64,000 bases of DNA from Actinostola sp. cb2023 (GCA_033675265.1 JAUJYZ010000497.1:1-64000), one strand, 5' to 3'; shown: positions 1 to 11,540, counted from the first letter of the stretch. Numbers and translations: made by a program. Notes: generated by a model not told the origin, from the letters alone.

Positions 1-591
1 AATTAACGGAAGCGTAAAATCTCTCCAAGATTTTATCCAGCTCTTCTGGTTCGCGACTTTTTGGCCGTGTTTTCTCCGCGATATGTTGTTCACTTCATCA
101 GTTTTGAAAAACTCTTATGCCAGTTGTCGGTGTTTTTTTTTCGTATTTTCGTTTTTTTAACACTGAAATTTCGTTTTCCACTACTAAAGCAAATCTCGAC
201 GCCATTTTGTTTTGGGAGAGGAGGAAGTATCACCATGGCAACAATGAAAAAAATGATTTCACATGAAATTACAAATTACGCGAGAAATTTCGCATCAAAA
301 TTTGGGAGTAATTTGTACTTTATGGTATCTATATCAAACTATAAAAGCTTGAGAACCATAGATTCTTCTTATTGATTTATTTTCATAATAACTTATAATT
401 AAACTGTTTTTCGTTACAAAGCCAAAAAATATCACTTTTGCTTTCGAAGTTACAACTTCCGTCAAATTTAAATTCTTGTCAGTTAAAATTTATGCCGTTT
501 GAAACTCTGGAAGATGCCGGTCTTCAAAATACTGTCGGCGATTTTTGACATATTCCATTACTAGCCGCCAGTATCACGATTTGAACATGAA
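1..591. other. No gene recognised, left edge
   Basis: AT-rich unique-looking sequence. A 104-codon open frame at 61-375 has no recognisable domain, has a composition like its non-coding surroundings and shows no splice or polyadenylation context, so I do not call it. Nothing else is supported here. Confidence 0.5.
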
Positions 592-619
592 TAATATAAT
601 AATAATAATAATAATAATA

Positions 620-663
<44 letters not shown>
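592..663. repeat. (AAT)n followed by (ATT)n, palindromic trinucleotide tract
   Basis: An AAT run switches midway to an ATT run, so the two halves are reverse complements and the tract can fold into a hairpin. It abuts the left side of a tRNA-like repeat element. Confidence 0.9.
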
Positions 664-664
<1 letters not shown>

Positions 665-672
665 TACATTTG

Positions 673-866
673 CAAATGTTCGGTTAAAATCAGCGGCGTC
701 TTTGAGCTAATTTGAACTCCACGCCACTGTAGTTGCCTCGGTAGCTCAGTGGTTAGAGCACCTGTCATGAGATCGGGGTGTTGTGGGTACGAATCCCGCT
801 CGAGGCGTCTGATTTTTTCCGAACATTTGTTCTGTATATTCTCCATTAGTTTCCATTTCTATACAT
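673..866 (+). mobile_element. tRNA-like repeat element, copy 1
   Basis: Positions 735-807 fold as a 73-nt cloverleaf: a full 7-bp acceptor stem (GCCTCGG with TCGAGGC), a 4-bp D stem, a T stem GTGGG/CCCGC, an A-box-like TAGCTCAGTGG and a B-box-like GGTACGAATCC. The anticodon arm is weak, with a mismatch at its base, A instead of the invariant U33, and TGA at the anticodon position without a serine-type long variable arm. About 37 bp upstream and 58 bp downstream are shared with the copy at 23342-23536, so the repeated unit is longer than a tRNA. The left flank (673-693) is an imperfect reverse complement of the right flank (about 806-827). I read it as a dispersed element containing a tRNA-derived module rather than a working tRNA gene. 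Confidence 0.75.
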
Positions 867-885
867 ATATCACAGTTCTTATCAG

Positions 886-916
<31 letters not shown>

Positions 917-1054
917 TAATAACTTTATTTATATAGCGCTTTTACATGGACAACTTACAAAGCACTTTTTATTGGAATAGTGGAAGAATGGAAAATAGTG
1001 GAAGAATGGAAAATAGTGGAAGAATGGAAAATAGTGGAAAATGGAAGATAGTGG

Positions 1055-1090
<36 letters not shown>

Positions 1091-1091
1091 G
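886..1091. repeat. AAT microsatellites and a GTGGAAGAATGGAAAATA minisatellite
   Basis: Two AAT tracts (about 886-922 and 1055-1090) flank several copies of an 18-bp unit at about 978-1046. Between them lies a short segment ending in tttatatagcgctttt. No gene. Confidence 0.85.
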
Positions 1092-1165
1092 TTTTTTCAC
1101 TGCACATACATTCAAGTGAAAATGAGATAAACCGCATATGTGGTTGAGGCGCAATGACAGCAATT

Positions 1166-1535
1166 CTACCTACTGCATGACTAACATTTAATCGATATGA
1201 TCGAGTGTGTCGTCGTTTTCTTGTTAATTGACATGAGTACAAGCTAGACATGTACTAAGGACAGAGGTGACAGAGTACTAACAACTAACGACCAAGCTTT
1301 ATATGGTGGTCTCGCTGCAGGCGCTCTATACCTACTGGCTAGCATTTAATCGATATGATCGAGTGTGTCGTCGTTTTCTTGTTAATTGACATGAGTACAA
1401 GCTAGACATGTACTAAGGACAGAGGTGACAGAGTACTAACAACTAAGGGCCAAGCCTTATATGGTGGTCTCGCTGTAGGCACTCTATACCTACTGGCTAG
1501 CATTTAGTCGATATATGATCACGGCGAGTAGGGTT
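1166..1535. repeat. Tandem repeat, period about 158 bp
   Basis: Two nearly identical units begin around 1187 and 1346, sharing a block with gatcgagtgtgtcgtcgttt and tatggtggtctcgctg, and a third begins at about 1504 and is cut short. A diverged remainder of the unit (tggtggtctcacatacactc) reappears at about 2199-2218, to the right of the G/C-tract element at 1541-2150. This suggests that element interrupted the third unit. Confidence 0.75.
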
Positions 1536-1540
1536 TCTTT

Positions 1541-1648
1541 GTAAATTGACCTATCTTTAAAATATACTTAAAATTCGTGTTAGCCTCCCGTTCAGGAGTA
1601 GCTTGTTTTGTTATTCTAATTTCTCCTTTTGTTTTGTATCTTGCAAGC

Positions 1649-1695
<47 letters not shown>

Positions 1696-2150
1696 ACTAC
1701 CATATATACGCTATATAGGTATGTGCCCCCGAATAGGGTACGGGTTTTTGAACCTCCATGCAGATCCTTAAATTGGGTACCATATTTTGCTTTTTCACCT
1801 TAAAATAAAATATTCGATCTTTAATTTGGGTACATTTTTTTAATTTGACTAAAAAATCCGCTTAGCGTAACAGCCAGCGTATGCACTTCTGATATTAGCG
1901 ATTTCCAAAGGAATACTATTAACTTTTTCCTTAAATTGGGTCAATATTTCAGTTACAAATCCTTGCAAAGGGTATGAATTTTCCAATTTGTCATTCTTAA
2001 ATAGGGTCAGGGTTACGACATCCCGGGGGCACACCCCTATCCTAAATTTCCGGGAGTCCCCCCCCCCCCCCCCCCCCTCCCTCGCCCCCCTCCCTCCCGG
2101 GTTTGCAAGTGAGGCTAACATGAATTTCAAGTAATTTTAAGATGGGTCAA
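1541..2150. mobile_element. Inverted-repeat element with G44 and C20 homopolymers
   Basis: The left end (aattgacctatctttaaaat onward, through a ...gttagcctc block) is an imperfect reverse complement of the right end (...aagatgggtcaattgag). The interior starts and ends with facing homopolymers: G at 1651-1694 and C at 2058-2077, so the inner arms are also complementary. Open frames through the G run (polyglycine) are artefacts of the homopolymer. It looks like a non-autonomous terminal-inverted-repeat element; the family is not identified. Confidence 0.6.
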
Positions 2151-2554
2151 TTGAGATGATTACGTCAAGCTAGATACGAGGTTCCGATATGCCATGTGGT
2201 GGTCTCACATACACTCTCAACTGGAAGATAAAAACCACTTGAATTTTGGAAAAGCATACGAGTACATACATCCGTCCGTCGTAGATTTTTAATTAAGGTT
2301 TGATTCTTTATATTTTAAGATAAAATTGGGCTGCATCAAGCAGAGCAAATCTGTTTGCACGGTAGCACGGAGACATCACTTCAAAGCAAACGGTCGACGA
2401 CAGTCATCGATAAGGTATTATTTATTCAGTCTCCGATAATTGCAGTTGCGGATTTTTTTTGGCTTAATTTTGGCCAAAAGTAGACAGAATTCGAGTGATT
2501 ACATTGAAGAAACGCGCGCTCTTGGAAATTAGTTGGAAACTGTTTTAATATATT

Positions 2555-2935
2555 TCCAAGGTTTTGGACATTTCTCAAAGAATTTCCAAGGTTTAAATTG
2601 GACATTTCCATCGAATTTCCAAGGTTTTGGTCATTTCCAGAGAATTTCCAAGGTTTAATTTGGACATTTCCAAAGAATTTCCAAGGTTTTGGCCATTTCC
2701 AGAGAATTTCCAAGGTTTTGGTCATTTCCAGAAAATTTCCACTGAAGGATTAATTTGAACATTTTGGCCATTTCCAGAGAATTTCCAATGTTTTGGTCAT
2801 TTCCAGAGAATTTCCAAGGTTTTGGCCATTTCCAGAGAATTTCCAATGTTTTGGTCATTTCCAACGAATTTCCACTGAAGGATTAATTTGGCCATTTTGG
2901 CCATTTCCAGAGAATTTTCAAGGGTTGAAGAGTGT
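2555..2935. repeat. Minisatellite of TTTCCAGAGAATTTCCAAGG-type units
   Basis: About 27-bp units built from an 11-bp core (atttccaaggt / atttccagaga) alternating with ttttggtcatt. The same core occurs in the opposite orientation at 59655-60165. Open frames across it on both strands are repeat artefacts. Confidence 0.85.
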
Positions 2936-3497
2936 GTGTTTGACAAAAGGACAAACAAGTTTTTCTTTTCAAGCTGAATTTTCAACACTGAATTCCCGCA
3001 TGGATTTACCTGGGTCAGTTGATTTGAGGGTCCATTGGACTCATAACCTTATAGTTTATTTTTTAGGAGTCCCAAAAGTGAACACATCCCTCCCTCTTGC
3101 GCTAGCGAAAAATGATCCTTTAGGAAGATGGCGAACTGCGACACGGCGCGTGTTACTTCGAAAGTCGTTTTGCTTAGCCAAATTTTTTGGAATTTTAAGA
3201 TATTTAAAAGGATAAAAGTTAATGATTTAGTAGACAATTAAGAAACATCACTATCCTCGAAAGCCGGACGTAGTTCTTACTTCACCTGGCACGCAGTCGG
3301 TTCAATTATTTCTAATCCATTTTAAATATATTTGCGAATAGAACGTAAATCGCTGTTAGTGTAAGCAACAATTTCAAATTATATCTAGTCATCAATAACG
3401 TTAAAAATGTTTCATTTTTTTCACACTTAAATTAGGTTAGTCTCCCCGATTAGCAAAGCACTTGTGCCAAGCTAGAAGACTTAAGACTTTAATAATG

Positions 3498-3498
<1 letters not shown>

Positions 3499-3581
<83 letters not shown>
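3499..3581. repeat. (ATT)n microsatellite
   Basis: Uninterrupted ATT trinucleotide run that ends exactly at the left arm of the fold-back at 3582-4024. Confidence 0.95.
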
Positions 3582-3583
<2 letters not shown>

Positions 3584-4024
3584 AGTCAATGTCATTAACG
3601 TTGTCCAGCTAAAACGAGATTAACACTACAATAAATGTCACGTGTTTCATTCTATATTCGAATTGCGTGCACGAAGGAAGCAATTATTCAATTCAATTCA
3701 ATTCAATTTATTTTTTCAATACCACAGGATTTACAATAATATAATTAATTAAGAAGAACGAATAATACAAACATAGGGTATTAGCTACCTAGAAATAACC
3801 AAAAGAGCTAATCGGGCTAGAGAGCAAGACATTGAGATTATCATAAAGATAAAGAAGTTATTGTGCTCGTGGAGCTGATATAATTCAAAGAATGAAGTAT
3901 ATCGGCTCCACGTGCACAATAATTGCTCATATCGCGCGCGCAAAACGAATATAGAATGAGACACGTGACATTTATTGTAGTGTTAATCTCTTTTTAGCTG
4001 GACAACGTTAATGACATTGACTGT
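3582..4024. mobile_element. Fold-back element with ~80-bp inverted arms and a nested hairpin
   Basis: The left arm 3582-3662 (acagtcaatgtcattaacgt...) is a near-perfect reverse complement of 3946-4024. The interior has its own inverted pair (ttattgtgctcgtggagctg near 3860 against ...ggctccacgtgcacaataa near 3903) and an (ATTCA)n-like stretch. No coding capacity. It directly abuts the next element at 4025. Confidence 0.8.
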
Positions 4025-4284
4025 ATACACCTATTTAAAAAAACGTTGGCATCTGAAATCTGAATCTGAATCTGAAATCTGAGATCGAGAGGGATTGTAA
4101 TGCACAAGAACTTTATTATTATTGTGGGTATGAGTTGTGATCTATCTTGTAATTACTGGAATATGCCACGACCTTTAGGCAAAGACCTGCGTTGGCAAAT
4201 AGTGTGGCTACGAGTATTTTTAGGTCACAGATTCAGATTTCAGATTCAGATTTCAGATGCCAACGTTTTTTGAAATAGGTGTAT
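4025..4284 (+). mobile_element. TIR element with transposase N-terminal remnant, copy 1
   Basis: The terminal inverted repeats are about 55 bp (left atacacctatttaaaaaaac..., right ...aaataggtgtat) and contain reiterated CTGAAAT/CTGAAT motifs. Internally, an ATG at 4163 opens MPRPLGKDLRWQIVWLRVFL, which then runs into the right inverted repeat. A peptide starting MPR-L--DLRW resembles the helix-turn-helix start of Tc1/mariner-like transposases of cnidarians and other animals (family recall, not searched). A second copy lies at 17988-18213 in reverse orientation. I read it as a non-autonomous derivative retaining the first ~22 codons of its parent transposase. Confidence 0.7.
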
Positions 4285-4551
4285 GGTACTGATAATATAG
4301 TCTCACTTACCGGTTCGAGTCTGTAAATACCATACAGATCGGCCGCTCATATTGTATCTACTACTTAAAAAATAACCATGACCGTGACCAGTGTTTTAAA
4401 TCCGATATAGATGCGTCCTAATTTGCACACACTTTAACTTGAATTTTCTTCGCTACAATTATTAAATACCGAATATTTTTTAGAGAAAAAAGGAAATGAA
4501 GGTACGGATTTTTTTAGCTTTTGAGCTATAAGTGATATTTACTGCATGAGC

Positions 4552-4621
4552 GGCCGTGTTGTATCGGTAGATATAGATCCGAGCCGTAGGCGAGGATCTA
4601 TTTCTCCGATACAACACGGAC
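4552..4621. repeat. Short inverted repeat
   Basis: ccgtgttgtatcggtagata (4554 onward) pairs with the complementary stretch ending at 4619 (...ccgatacaacacgg), with a 13-bp loop. A related tcggccgctcatattgtatc is seen near 4340. No gene. Confidence 0.65.
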
Positions 4622-4898
4622 GCGAATGCTGTAAATGGCTTCTAAACCTCCATCCCAATTTACCTTGATTTAAAACAGCAATACACGAAATCTGAGCAAA
4701 TAACACAAGAAAATTACAGAACTTTCTTGTAAAGGTACTTTTGACGTCACTGTCATGCGCAGGATACACCTCAAGTCATCCCACATTGGAAAGAGCTTTT
4801 GTATTTGTAAATAGGAAGCCGTAATGATATTCGTAACTTGCTGTCGGTGCTATGCAAAGGTCAATGATACGAGTAAATGAGACCTTTGCATGACCTGT

Positions 4899-5036
4899 GT
4901 CAGTTCTATATCACTGATATAGAACTGATGAATAAAACATTAGTGTTGTATCAGTGATACAGCATTAATGTTTTATTCATTAGGTCTGTATCACTGATAC
5001 AGCACTGATGTTTTATTCATCAGTGTCTGTATCGGG
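4899..5036. repeat. Reiterated palindromes (GTATCACTGATAC, ATGAATAAAACAT)
   Basis: Several copies of tgtatcactgatacagc and gatgttttattcatcag-type palindromes occur in both orientations and can form alternative hairpins. No coding potential. Confidence 0.75.
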
Positions 5037-5434
5037 GTATACAGATCCATGCATGTGACCGATTCAACCAACCTGGTTGGATCAATTGCTCATGAATTAT
5101 TAATGAGGTTTAGAATCGGATATAAAACACTCCTGCTCATTTATTAAACTATACATATAAATAATAATATTCGTGCTATAAAGACTGGGGTAACTTGTTC
5201 TTAAACAAACGATTTCATATAGAACAAACTTTACGAGGAATGCAAAGAATCAGAACCACGAGAACTATCTCTCAGGTGACTTCAAGTTTATACTGTGAAA
5301 CCGACGCTAAAGGGTCTATTGTTTTGCTTTAGGCATGACCAGACAGCTCACCATTTTGCATGGCTAATGAGCTAGCTTACCAGTAGCCCAAAACAGCAGC
5401 CCTTTTCAACGCAATAGACCTCTTTAGCTTGTAT

Positions 5435-5589
5435 GCAAATTGCCCATTTCAGATCATGTGATGTAAACACTGATATTCTCTGGAGAATTGTTCCTTTATA
5501 TTTCTGAAATTTATTCGTTCATATTGAAAGGACTAATTCTCCAGAGAATATCAATGTTTACATCACATGATCTGAAATGGGCAATTTGC
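5435..5589. mobile_element. Fold-back, 55-bp arms, 45-bp loop
   Basis: The left arm 5435-5489 (gcaaattgcccatttcagat...) and right arm 5535-5589 are reverse complements over 55 bp with one or two differences. Typical small inverted-repeat element; no gene inside. Confidence 0.85.
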
Positions 5590-5700
5590 TATCAGCAATC
5601 TAAGCCTCACTCCTTTTTTTTAAATCAGGATTTTTTTTATAGAATCCCATAGCTCATATGAAACTCGCGCGCTGATTGGCTATCGAAGCGTGGGTATTCA

Positions 5701-6083
5701 GCGTGGAATGGGGAGTTTGCAGGTGTGACATTTTGTTGCGTGACATTTTACATTTTAATCCAACAAAAACAAAAATATAATATTTGAAAAGAGCACACCA
5801 AAATTAGCAAAAATTGAAAATTTGAAGTAATTTCGATGAATAGAGCGAAAGTTATGAACGACCGAAGTTGGCTTTTTTCTTAAGAAACGTATCCCACCAC
5901 CGTACGTTTCTGGAGAAAAAAGCCAACTTCGGTCGTTCATAACTTTCGCTCTATTCATCGAAATTACTTCAAATTTTCAATTTTTGCTAATTTTGGTGTG
6001 CTCTGTTCAAATATTATATTTTTGTTTTTGTTGGATTAAAATGTAAAATGTCACGCAACACCTGCAAACTCCCCATTCAACGC
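5701..6083. mobile_element. Long fold-back, arms of about 170 bp
   Basis: The left arm 5701-5880 begins gcgtggaatggggagtttgc. The right arm from about 5911 ends ctccccattcaacgc at 6083. The arms stay complementary almost throughout around a ~30-bp loop. Transcription would give a hairpin RNA of about 170 bp. The 67-codon open frame on the minus strand is an artefact of the arm. Confidence 0.85.
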
Positions 6084-6099
6084 TTTGAAAAGCTGAATT

Positions 6100-6890
6100 C
6101 AACGATATATAGGGATCCCGCGCCTTGCCGTTTATTTTCTCCTAACATTTTTCACGTTCATATTTGACCTTTCGTACAAACTTACTTCAAAAGAAAGGCA
6201 AACAAATAGACAAGGTTTCCAAAATTGAGTTCAAAAAGAAAAGAAAAGGCAAATAGGTAGTTTGACAAGTAAATAATACAAATGATTTGTTTTGAAATGC
6301 AAAGTTGAAGTACGCCGTTTCCAGTTGTGACTTCAAGTGTCTTCTCAACTGAAATCTAAGCTGAACACGAAAGCAAAGCAAATCGTTGAATCTGGCTTTA
6401 GCATCTCTAACACTAAGCACATTCGATGTAAAGAAATCTAAGCGAGATGAGAATCGATGTTTGAAAGAGAGACCACGAAGTACAACGACAACAAATCATC
6501 GCGAAAATTTTTCAGACAGGTTCAGTGAGTCACTGAGTAAGCTTATATAAAGCAACCACAATCTAATAGATTAAGCCAACAGATAAACAACAAAATCAGT
6601 TGTAATCATACAAAACTGCAAGTTTATCCCGTTGGCGTTGGCTTTGCTTGCATGTCGATCGGCTGCCTTTGACTTTGAGCCTTGTACTTGTTTGTACAAG
6701 TCATGTAGCTTCACAATATCACTGAATCAGAGCTATGATCGCCTCTGCATCTTTATCAATAAATATGGCTTTGAAAAACCTGTTTTGCCTGAGAATCTTC
6801 AGCAATCAGTAAGGTAGTTAACAAATCCATCAATGTCCTGCGAAATGTTGAAAAAATACTCGTTTCTGATTGGCTGATTGACTGTAGATT
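6100..6890. other. No gene recognised
   Basis: Unique-looking AT-rich sequence. Short open frames at 6187-6420 (-) and 6632-6817 (+) show no recognisable domain. The second contains a CxCLYKSC-like stretch but no signal peptide or splice context I could support. Confidence 0.4.
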
Positions 6891-6936
6891 TTTTCTTAAT
6901 ACCGTGCAATTAATTAATTGCACGGTATTAAGAAAA
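6891..6936. repeat. Perfect 46-bp palindrome
   Basis: The 23-bp half starting ttttcttaataccgtgcaat is followed immediately by its exact reverse complement with no loop. Confidence 0.9.
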
Positions 6937-7032
6937 TTGCACATGTGCTATTTTATTATTTGTGGTTGTGATTGTGCTACGCGCGATTTGCTACTATAAA
7001 GAAACTCATATTTTTTGTAGGTGTGTCAGTTA

Positions 7033-7197
7033 ATAGGAAATACCACTTAGTTCTCGAAGAATTAATGAAAAATACCACGCGTATTTGATGAAAGTGGCTG
7101 AATACCACTCGTGCTACGCACTCGTGGTATTCAGCCACTTTCATCAAATACGCGTGGTATTTTTCATTAATTCTTCTCGAACTGTGGTATTTCCTAT
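7033..7197. mobile_element. Fold-back element, arms of about 75 bp
   Basis: Left arm taggaaataccac...gaataccac and right arm gtggtattc...gtggtatttccta are reverse complements with a few differences, around a 15-bp loop. The overlapping open frames (NSSRTVVF etc.) read the same repeat on both strands. Confidence 0.85.
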
Positions 7198-7199
7198 AC

Positions 7200-7330
7200 A
7201 AAATTCAGGAATTTTTTTTAAATCCAGGATTTTTTTTAAATTCAGGATTTTTTTTTTAATTCAGGAATTTTTTTTAATTCAGGAATTTTTTTTATTCAGG
7301 AATTTTCTTTTAAATCCAGGAATTTATTTC
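7200..7330. repeat. 20-bp tandem repeat, TTCAGGAATTTTTTTTAAAT type
   Basis: Six to seven units of aaattcaggaatttttttta with length variation in the T run. It directly abuts the fold-back at 7033-7197. Confidence 0.85.
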
Positions 7331-7819
7331 AAGCTAAAAGGTACTTACAAAATATTTACTCCTTTAAATCTGTCAAATTCTTCTTCTGATAACGTCGAGA
7401 TGGCATTCTTGGATAGGTCTCTGTTTAGTAAAACGAAATGTTAATCATTTAACGACTATCTACATGTGTTGTGCATTATTGTATAATTTTGTACAAATTC
7501 ATTGCTTTAAATTAGGTTTTCGTAGTTTTTCATGGCCAAATGGTTACTAGCTTGCACCTTGGGCATCCCATAATTCAATATGGCCGCCGCCGTATCGGTA
7601 AAAAGGTCTATTGCAAAAGAAAAGATGGCGGCCGTATATTTTACCATAATCCTTTGCGAACCTGGTACTGAACAGCTTCATACCTATCAATTTTAATGTA
7701 TTTCTAAAATGACGGGGGAAATTAGAAAATAAATGGGACGAACTGAGGGAAAAATCCCTGACCAAAAAAAAGTGATTTAAAAATCTCCTAGTCCTCGAAT
7801 ACGTGTATTGAATACGTGC

Positions 7820-8052
7820 AAGAACTTCGTTCAATCACTCGGCACTTTTCCTATATCTGAGCCTTCGATTATGCGCTCTCGCATGCGCATTTACAACAAA
7901 GCACTTCGTTATCACTCGGAAATCTCAGTCGGCAAGTTCTCGTATATCTGAGCCTGCGATTATGCGCTCTCGCATGCGCATTTACAACAAAGCACTTCGT
8001 TATCACTCGGCAATCTCATTCGGCAAGTTCTCGTATATCTGAGCCTGCGATG
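7820..8052. repeat. 91-bp tandem repeat, about 2.5 units
   Basis: The block tatctgagcctgcgattatg... recurs at 7861, 7952 and (truncated) 8043, a period of 91 bp. It contains the palindromic gcgctctcgcatgcgc. No gene. Confidence 0.8.
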
Positions 8053-8577
8053 TATCTGAGCCACTTTCACGTTTGAAACAGCATTTTTAGAGTCGGGCCT
8101 TCCACAGGAAGCCCAACTCATTAATATCTGAAGAATGGAAATTCGCGGCATATAACATACACATTAGTCGGCATATAGAATTAAAGAAGGTGGTTGAGTA
8201 GCACTCTTGTTTTGATGACTTGTTGATGTATTGCTTTTGAAGTTTCTTGCCCACTCGGAAACTGAAATCCGCGTCTGATATCAGTTCAACGCCTTATACA
8301 AACATTAGAAATAATTGAATAAATGCCAAGAAAACTGTTATTTAGTATGGACAACAGACCGATGAAATTCAGCCACAAAGACAATATCATGTCAAATAGA
8401 AAAGAATTGATAAATACGGCAAAGTATCAGACAGTCTAGATTATTTCAAAACTCTCCTTTATTTGTCTCTTTTTCCCATTTTTGCTTTCGTTGATTTTGT
8501 CATTTAATTATATTTCATTCTTTCTTTCATTCCTTCTTCTTCTTTACGTTATTTTATTATTTATTTCTTCTTTGCAT

Positions 8578-8937
<360 letters not shown>

Positions 8938-9069
8938 ACAAGTATTTCTCATTTCATTCCTTCTTTCCTTCCTTCGTTTTCTCTATTCATCTTTCTTCTC
9001 TGCTTCCATTCTGCAGTCCTATATTTATTTCTACTGTGGTTTCTTTGTACAACGACTTTTAAATTCTAA

Positions 9070-10848
9070 TCGGTTTAACATATATAAGTCACGCTCTTTT
9101 TGTCTAATTCCACTGAATCCGTCGTCCAGACTTCCATTCCTTACATTCATCTGTACCAACAAAGAACAATATTTCATAAAATTTCCAAAGGATTTGATAT
9201 TTTGACCATCAAAATATAAACCTTTCCATTTTCAAAAGATATCTGATTATCACGGCTCAAGTACGCTTTCCGGTACTAACGAGTACCATAAAAAGACTTC
9301 TCCAAAACACAAGACAACAAACTAGCGTAGTCTTCACCGGATCAAAGCCATCTCAGATGTAGACATTTTGGCGCATAAATCTCATAAACACACATACCGC
9401 TCATTGTCAACAAAGCTGTGTATTTGTATTAGTATTTGAGTTTTATCTTCAACTTTTGGTCGGTGTTCTACTCAAACTACATGAAACGCAAATAAACCGG
9501 CTTGATTCATAGTACACAATATGCGGGCTATCGGATCGAAGTAGCTGTAGTTATAGATGAATGACATGTAATAACAGTAATCTATAAGCAGTATAAGCTA
9601 TTCAAGTTAAAAATATTGCCGAAAAAGAAAATGTTTTCCTGTATTCTTTGAATGTTTACTTTTAGTATTTCAAGGAAATGGTTTTGAATGGGCATGAAGG
9701 ATTATTGTCAAACACAGCGTGGATAATGACATTATGTTTGTACGTAGTAAAACTGTTTCTTTCTAAATATTCTCAAGTCATAGCGGGGAACGTTGAAGTT
9801 TTGTTTAATGGCTTTTGCTTGGAACAACTGAACAACTAAATATTCCTGCTCTTTGACGAACAGAAATATAGATCTGATTCAAATTGCATGACTACTGGAT
9901 TCAATATTGTAGCATAGCGCGACTAGCTTTTAACCGAATCATTACAGTTTTGAAAAATTGAAATATTTTGAAAAAGACTACTGACTCAAAAATGTTCTCA
10001 AGCGATATTTTCTTTTCCGTTTTACCTCTTTTTCGGAAATGTTTTCGTTCGTACGTTAATTCATTTCTGCGTTTATCCATTCATTCATTCATTCATTTAC
10101 TTTTGATATATCCATTCATTCATGGTAAATTTAATTATAAAGCAAATATGTTAGCAGATCGTTAGGAACTACAGAAAACAACTGAGAACAACAACAAACA
10201 AACACGAGACCTGATTTCTAATTACAACAGGATTAAAAAGTCGTTACGATTGTTTTAAATTACGCAAATTTAAAAAAGCAGAACGCCAAATTACCGAGAA
10301 ATCACACACGATGTAATCAGTAATCCCTGCCGGAAAGATTACTTAACAGGATAAAAAAGTCTTTAAATTAGAATTGATTATTAGGCAATACCGACCAACA
10401 AAAAATTAGATCGATCGGCACAGTGACGCCAAACGTCTATTTTTTTGGCTGGGAAAATGGGATTACATGAACTAGAACTGGGATTAAAACACTGGGAATG
10501 GGAAACAGAATCGGCCAAAATGGGAATGGGATTAATTTTCTCCTCTCATAGAAAAAAGCACGAAAGACAGAAAAATCATTAAAACGAAAGTCGAAAGTCC
10601 AAATAGCAAACTAAATCCGACAGTTACATTTTCAAATCAGCCTTGTTGAGCCAGATTGATTTACAATACTTTGCGATTAATACAGATGTTTCTACAACAA
10701 CGGAACTATGACCTGTCATTAAACTGTATTCAAGTCGACTGAGATCTGATATTTGGCTTGGCACCCTCGAAGAAAAAACACAATTACAAAACTGATCTCA
10801 TGTTGACCTAGTACAGTTGGATTTTATATATACAATGAAGCAACTGCA
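9070..10848. other. No gene recognised
   Basis: AT-rich sequence with no long open frame, no convincing splice-bounded exon and no repeat apart from a short (ATTC)n stretch at about 10076-10100. It could be intron of the LRR gene to its right, which is transcribed leftwards through this region. Confidence 0.5.
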
Positions 10849-10968
10849 GGTTTTGAAGAATTTACACATATATTTTAATTTGCATAGATCGACCCACGAG
10901 AATTTACGAATTTATGCCGATTCTTCGAACGATCTATGCAAAATATATGTGTAAATTCTTCAAAACCC
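10849..10968. repeat. Inverted repeat, arms ~40 bp
   Basis: ggttttgaagaatttacaca (10849 onward) pairs with the segment ending at about 10967 (tgtgtaaattcttcaaaacc). The loop also carries an imperfect inverted pair around gatctatgca / tgcatagatc. Confidence 0.8.
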
Positions 10969-11343
10969 ATTCAGAAATGTTCACAAATCAGCTGTTGTGT
11001 CATTGAAAAAGTAATTTAAAAAAATCTAAGTCAGAAAATGTTGAATAAATGGCATTTGAATACGGTAATGATAAACCCGTTAGAGTGCATATATAGATGC
11101 AAGAAAGCAGAGTAATAACACATCGTTATTTACACATTGAAAAGCTATCAAATTTCTTTGTGACACGAACTGATTCACAAGTTTGGCAAGTTGTACTTGC
11201 AAAGAGAGCAATGTGCAGTTTCAGTTCAGTTCTTTATACACTTTGCATGCACGCAATTAAAGCTCTACAGGTCTAAAAAGCTTTAAAATATATGTTAGAA
11301 AAAGTTCATTGTAGTTTAAAAGTGTTGATATGAGGTCACTTAC

Positions 11344-11540
11344 AAGTACGACGTTCCTGTGGGTACAATCTTCGGCAGGCCATTTGAAGAACAATTGACA
11401 AGTCCAATCGCACCAAGAGCAGGACTTGTGCTACATTTACACAAGATGCAAGCATCTAAAGGCTTAGAACTGCAGTAAACATACGAACTTTGGGCTAAGA
11501 ATGCAGTAAATATAACGCTGAAGGTCAGAAGACTCTCCAT
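11344..11540 (-). CDS. First coding exon of a secreted leucine-rich-repeat protein (LRRNT cap)
   Basis: The minus strand opens at ATG 11540 with a typical signal peptide (MESLLTFSVIFTAFLAQSSY followed by VYCSS). Next comes a cysteine cluster C-x2-C-x-C about ten residues further on, then VNCSSNGLPKIVPTGTSYL. That arrangement (CxxCxC, VxCSxxGLxxIP, a final T-x-L) is the N-terminal cap of extracellular leucine-rich-repeat proteins. The frame is cut after TCGTACTT by a strong donor GTAAGT (11343-11338), which is exactly where the first LRR exon would be joined. No LRR-repeat exons could be identified at lower coordinates, so the rest is either outside the window or missed as ~72-nt exons. It may be an LRR receptor or adhesion protein; exact identity unknown. 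Confidence 0.7.

Noticed and set aside
735..807. Functional tRNA gene
   Set aside because: The cloverleaf is good, but U33 is missing, the anticodon stem is mispaired, TGA would need a serine-type variable arm, and the flanks are shared with another copy.
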